Program-made: the position numbers and the translations under genes | From: Dryas octopetala | Lineage: Eukaryota; Streptophyta; Magnoliopsida; Rosales; Rosaceae | Direction: 5' to 3' | Assembly: GCA_963921425.1 (NCBI GenBank) | Contig: OY992835.1 | Coordinates: 23,250,001 to 23,314,000, forward strand | Length of the DNA: 64,000 bases | The notes under the pieces: model-generated | Databases searched by the model: none | The model's input: only the letters and a program-made list of their open reading frames with translations | What the model was told of the DNA's origin: nothing | Shown: piece after piece, positions 59,503-64,000 of the stretch | Layout: each line of letters begins with the position of its first letter | How positions within the stretch are numbered: position 1 is the first letter of the stretch

Positions 59503-62500
59503 ATGTCTGCAAAGATTTTGCATTCTTTAACAGATGACAACCCAGATCTCCATAAGCAAATTGGGTGCATGAGTGGAATTTTCCAGCTCTTTGATCGCCA
59601 CCATTTTGGTCGGCGCGTCAATGGTCACAGCCACAAGAGACTTCCTCCTCCAGGTAATTATTATTTTTCCCTCAGCCATGTTCAGTTTGGAAAAGCTCAA
59701 ACTAGTTTCAATACGGTGGTTTGTAATGAGAAGGAATTAGTTTCATTTTCCTTTTTCAAATGAATTCTAGTACCTCAGAACTTGTAAGAGTTTTGAATTG
59801 GATCAAGAAATATTTTGCCAGCCATCTGCAATATGTTACAGAGCCTCTGTATGCTTATTAATGGTTATTCATAGGCTATTTCCATTTCACATTCCTAGTT
59901 ACAGTATCAATGAGTAATTTAACATACCATCCTTCAACCATATAGACTCTGTAATTTGTAGCCGAGCATTTTAAGGTCATAAATATCCTGGAAAATATAC
60001 GTTTATGGTTTCATATGCATCAATATTCAATATTACTTTTGCAAATCGTATTTGCTTGTGTTTGTGACCGCATTCTCTTCAACATCTAACATGTACTTAT
60101 TTTTTCCAGGTGAGAATGCCAACCACGCAGTAGAGCCCAAGAGCACATCGCACAAAGCTACAGTAAGAATTCAACACTCAATCACTTTAGTGGCTTTAAA
60201 GAAAAGCATTTTGCTTTTGATCAGATTAAAGAGAAGAATTAGGTACATAATACATTCAACTTGCAATTGCAGGATAAAAATCGAAAAAAGGTTGTAAGGG
60301 AGAAACAAAACTCCACAGAATCATCAAGAACCACCGTTTCTTCTTCTTCTTGCTCATCTAGCTTCTCATCATCTCTTGAAAATAACAAACCTACTGCTCA
60401 GCAAGAACCATCTTCGTCCAGCCAAACCATTTCCAATGAGAAACACACTCAGTGTCAGCACAGCTCAAGCGACCAACCAAATGCTTCAATGCACTTGCGC
60501 CGGCAATCCTTTGATCTACAAGATCTCACCAGGGACAGAGACTCAACCTACAGAGAAGTCCGTGGCATTTCAGTTAAACCTGCAGCTAAAGATGGAGTGG
60601 GTCATACATTGAAATACATAGACTCCCCCAGGCCTTCACAACCACTAAAATCTATCAAGCCAAGGGTTTCTGGTGTTAATGAGTCATTTCAAGTTCCTGA
60701 TAAGCTTCGGGAAGCACGCTGGATTTCCAATGAAGAGAAGGATGGTTGCATACGTTTGGTACCAAGGGATGCACGGAGGTTCTCTTACGATGGACGAGAG
60801 TCACGAGATACATTAAAGTCCACCATAAAACTCAAAGAACTCCCAAGGCTTTCTTTGGACAGCAGAGAGCGTTCCATAAGGAGAGGTTGTACCCCTGAAA
60901 CAAAATCAAATTATTTCTTCAAGGATCTGCAGAAGGAGAATGGGAATGGTAACAAAATGCTTGACCTGCAGCAAGAACCTGGAAGCTCTAAGAGACCATC
61001 TAATGTTGTTGCAAAGTTGATGGGATTGGATTTATCAGATTCAGTGTCAACCACTGTTAGTCCATTAAGGCTGATTAATACCTGCCCATTTGATAGATCA
61101 GATCCCTTATCAAGATCATCAAGAACAACTAATGAAAACAAGCAAGATCTTTTGTCTGGGTTCCCAAGGAATACCCAGAAGGACTTCGGCTCACCCAAGA
61201 GGAGAAGTACTGATTCAGTCATGAAGCCCACCTTGAATTCTAAGTTTCCAATAGAAACAGCCCCTTGGAGGCAGCCACATGGAAGCAAAGGTTCTCAACA
61301 ATCAGCTCTCAAGTATCAAGAAGAACCTACAAAAACCCCAATTTCATCACCTTCAGTATATGGTGAAATGGAGAAAAGGCTAGCAGATCTTGAGTTCAAA
61401 AAGTCAGGAAAGGATCTCAGAGCTCTTAAGCAAATACTTGAAGCAATGCAGAAGACAAAAGAAATGATAGATAACAAAAAAGATCAGGCCTCAAATTTTG
61501 CATCTCAAATGAGCAAACAAACCACTTTTTCTGACAACACAGTGTTGGCTAGCCAGAGAAACCTACAAAGTAACATAGCAATCCCTGCCGCAGCCAAGGG
61601 TTCCAAATCTCCAAAGAGTCATAAATCACCAATCATCATCATGAAACCAGCTAAACTTGTTGAGAAAATCCACAATTCTGCTTCCACAATGATCTCCATG
61701 GACAACCCACCAGGTCTTCGGAAGCTTCAGACTAAGGACCCTGGTGATAACAGAAAGGAATTGGCCGACAAGAAAACAGCCAAAGATCTGACTCCAAGGA
61801 ACACTCATATTAGAGAACCTTTCAATCGGCGCCTTCATTCCACTGATACTAATTCTAACCCACGAACTTTAAAATCCACACAAAAGCCAAAGGTGCCTCA
61901 AAATATTAGTGAAGAAAATGCCACCAGCTCAAGTAGGAGCTCAGGAATCACAAGCCCAAGACTGCAACAGAAAAGATTTGGATTGGAGAAGCAATCTCCT
62001 CCAACCACTCCATCATCAGAGCCAAGCATGTCCAGAAGGCAACGCAGTAGGCAATCATTAGAAGCAAGCACCCCAGGTAGAAAACTTGGGCCAAAGTCTC
62101 CCAGTTTGCATCAAAGCAATGCCCAATTGAGTGAGACCAGCACCAACACGAGAGATATGAGTCACCAAGATGATACCACTTCTCAGCAATCTGAGAGCAA
62201 CATCAGCTTGGCCTCGCATATAGACACAGAAGTTACAAGCAATCATCAATCACATAAGTTAAAAGGCACACACCATAGCCAAAAACAAAAGGTAAGGGTG
62301 TTCTGGTTCTCATTCATTCCTGAAGATAATTTGCTTGTCTGCTTGACAGGTTTTTTTTTGTTTCTTCCACACAGAGACCAGCAGTGGGGTTGAGTGATGA
62401 TAGGTCAATGGCAGAACCTGGGAAAGCTTCCTCGGAACAACCAAGTCCTGTCTCTGTTCTTGATTCTACATTCTATAGGGATGAATCACCATCTCCAGTG

Positions 62501-63445
62501 AAGAAGATATCAAATGCATTTAAAGGTGAACTTCTTGTGCATTTGACATCTAATTATAGGTATAGAATGCAAGATTTCTTTTTATTAAATTTCCTCAAAT
62601 TTCTTGCTATAGATGATGAGACACGAAATCTTGATGAAGTGGGGTATGACCCAATGGACCTAGCTCTGTTATCCAGCAGCGCAATGCCTAGTCTTGGTGT
62701 TGAGATTGATCATAAAATGTTGGAGAATCTGAAGCACCTGCTTCGGAATCATCGACATATGAGCAGCACACATGAGGATCCCATCATTGGCCACATCGCT
62801 CCCCTCTGTGACAGCACAAATCCAGACCACATATACATTTCAGATATATTGCTAGCATCAGGAATTCTTAGGTATCTCGAATCTGCCAGGACAACCATTG
62901 AGTTCCACACATCAGACCAACTGATCAACCCTAATTTGTTCCTTGCACTAGAAGAAATCAGGACAAATACAGAGCCTTTTGATGATGGAAAAAGATGTAA
63001 GAACATCATCCAGCCCAAACCTGATAAGAAAATCCAAAGAAAACTAGTTTTCGATGTTGTTAATGAATTTCTAGTTCGAAAACTAGTAGTGGCAAAATCA
63101 TTCAAGCAGTGTTTCTCACGAAACAAGCTGGCAGTGGGGAAACCAAGAGGGCAGCAGCTGCTGAGAGAATTGTGTTCAGAGGTTGATCAGCTACAAAGAA
63201 ACAACTCAAGTGGCAGCCTAGATGACGAGGAAGATAGTTTGAAAAGCATCTTGTTGGAAGATTTCATTGTTCAATCGACGAATTGGACAGAGTGTGATGG
63301 TGAAATTCCAGGTGTAGTGTTGGATGTTGAGCGGTTGATCTTTAAAGACTTGATAACTGAAATTGTGAGTTGTGATGCAGTTGGCCTGCATGGTTCATCT
63401 GGTGGGCATTGCAGGCAACTGTTTTCCAAGAAGGGGCTTTGGTAA
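59503..63445 (+). CDS. LONGIFOLIA-like (TRM) protein
   Basis: Five exons (59503-59653, 60110-60162, 60273-62291, 62375-62525, 62613-63445) give 1068 residues, normal for LONGIFOLIA. The N-terminal signature LHKQIGCMSGIFQLFDRHH lies at about 19-37 and VAKLMGLD near 314, with low-complexity Ser-rich and basic stretches between. A C-terminal DUF4378-type region (about 870-1060) includes KLVFDVVNEFLVRKL and ends HCRQLFSKKGLW. LONGIFOLIA/TRM1-2 proteins bind microtubules and promote polar, longitudinal cell elongation. The 87-nt intron 4 is a multiple of three and open, so its retention would insert 29 residues in frame. The last 256 bp are duplicated just downstream. Arabidopsis LNG1 (At5g15580) and LNG2 (At3g02170) sit next to SPIRAL1-like genes, in line with this locus. 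Confidence 0.93.
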
Positions 63446-63719
63446 CATTTATTTCAAAAACTCAAATGGCAGCCTAGATGATGAGGACGATAGTTTGAGA
63501 AGCATCTTGTTGGAAGTTGTCATGCATCAATCAAGGAATTTAACAGATTGTGACACAATTAAATGGGTGAGGTGTTGACAGTTGGATATCGATCGATTTG
63601 ATGTTGAAAGAATTACAACTGAAATTGTGAGTGGTGATGCAGCTGGCCTGCATGGTTGGTCTGGTAGGCATTGCAGGCAACTGTTTTCTGAGAAAGGGCT
63701 TTGGTAACATTGATTCCAA
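63204..63719 (+). repeat. Tandem duplication of the LONGIFOLIA 3' end; second copy decayed
   Basis: Copy A (63204-63459) is the end of the last coding exon plus 14 nt after the stop. Copy B (63460-about 63719) repeats it with a period of about 256 bp: CAGCCTAGATGA(C/T)GAGGA, AGCATCTTGTTGGAAG, CTGCATGGTT and GGCATTGCAGGCAACTG all recur, down to GGGCTTTGGTAACATT. Copy B carries substitutions, small indels and stops, lies after the true stop codon and is not coding; it should be part of the 3' UTR. Confidence 0.9.
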
Positions 63720-64000
63720 AAAAAAAAAAAAATTATTATGTAATCTTATTCTCATTCCCTCTCTTTCCTTTTTCTTTTCTATTTTTAAATTTTTTCTGTT
63801 TTTATTTCCAGATTCTTTTGGGACACACGGGGAGGGGGAGGAGGTGGAGGTGGAGGCATTTTATTTTAGTTTTATTACTATCTTTTAGGTTTATCTGTAA
63901 AATCACAATAACTATTGGGAGAAAATGTAGCTCTTCTCTAACATGTAAATCTTTGATAGAGGCTAATGACACATGCAATTTAAACCGAGTACTACATCTT
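63720..64000. other. 3' flank of LONGIFOLIA
   Basis: A poly-A run (about 63719-63732), a pyrimidine-rich stretch and a GGAGG-rich tract at 63828-63857. Probably the end of the 3' UTR. Nothing else seen. Confidence 0.5.

Overview
The window is nuclear DNA of a flowering plant. Genes have many GT-AG introns, AT-rich intergenic spacers, plant-only families (COBRA-like, SPIRAL1, LONGIFOLIA, CrRLK1L receptor kinases, plant matrixins), simple repeats and small mobile elements. The proteins look like those of a eudicot, probably a rosid tree such as Prunus or a relative; that placement is an impression. Coding exons were assembled by eye from splice sites and phase. Every multi-exon model below closes in frame except where a break is described.

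Layout. 1-131: first exon of a minus-strand secreted PI-PLC X-domain gene that leaves the window. 568-1113: Mutator-type MITE with a perfect 10-bp target duplication. 3.4-3.9 kb: B12D (-). 5.5-12.4 kb: two COBRA-like genes tail to tail, a COBL4/IRX6 type (+) and a COBL1/2 type (-). 15.3-17.5 kb: SLC25A44-like mitochondrial carrier (+). 18.4-19.8 kb: membrane-anchored methyltransferase-like protein (-). 20.6-21.3 kb: DUF2039/C9orf85 homologue (-). 22.1-24.9 kb: fragment of an RNF113-type CCCH zinc-finger gene, then two matrix metalloproteinases (-), one with a 1-nt frameshift. 26.2-34.0 kb: a FERONIA-like receptor kinase (+) and its broken tandem copy. 34.7-37.8 kb: eIF3m (-). 40.6-41.1 kb: SPIRAL1-like (-). 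42.5-45.6 kb: MES11-type methylesterase (-). 49.6-52.2 kb: FCP1/NIF-domain HAD protein (+). 59.5-63.4 kb: LONGIFOLIA (+), followed by a decayed tandem copy of its own last 256 bp.

The backbone LONGIFOLIA - SPIRAL1-like - eIF3m - COBRA-like - DUF2039/carrier matches, from memory of Arabidopsis locus order, both duplicated blocks At3g02170-At3g02220 and At5g15580-At5g15640. The window appears to keep in one place genes that Arabidopsis divided between two blocks. The MMP and CrRLK1L genes look like lineage-specific insertions with local duplication and decay. Several products act on the cell wall or growth anisotropy (COBL1, COBL4, SPIRAL1, LONGIFOLIA, FERONIA-like, MMP), but plant genes are separately transcribed and no operon-like logic is claimed.

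The least expected signal is a set of about ten tiny insertions (13-27 bp). Most are a poly-A/T tract with a short CC/GG-containing tag, and each is flanked by a 9-17 bp direct repeat. They look like extremely 5'-truncated retrotransposition products. No CRISPR array, rRNA, tRNA or convincing miRNA gene was seen.
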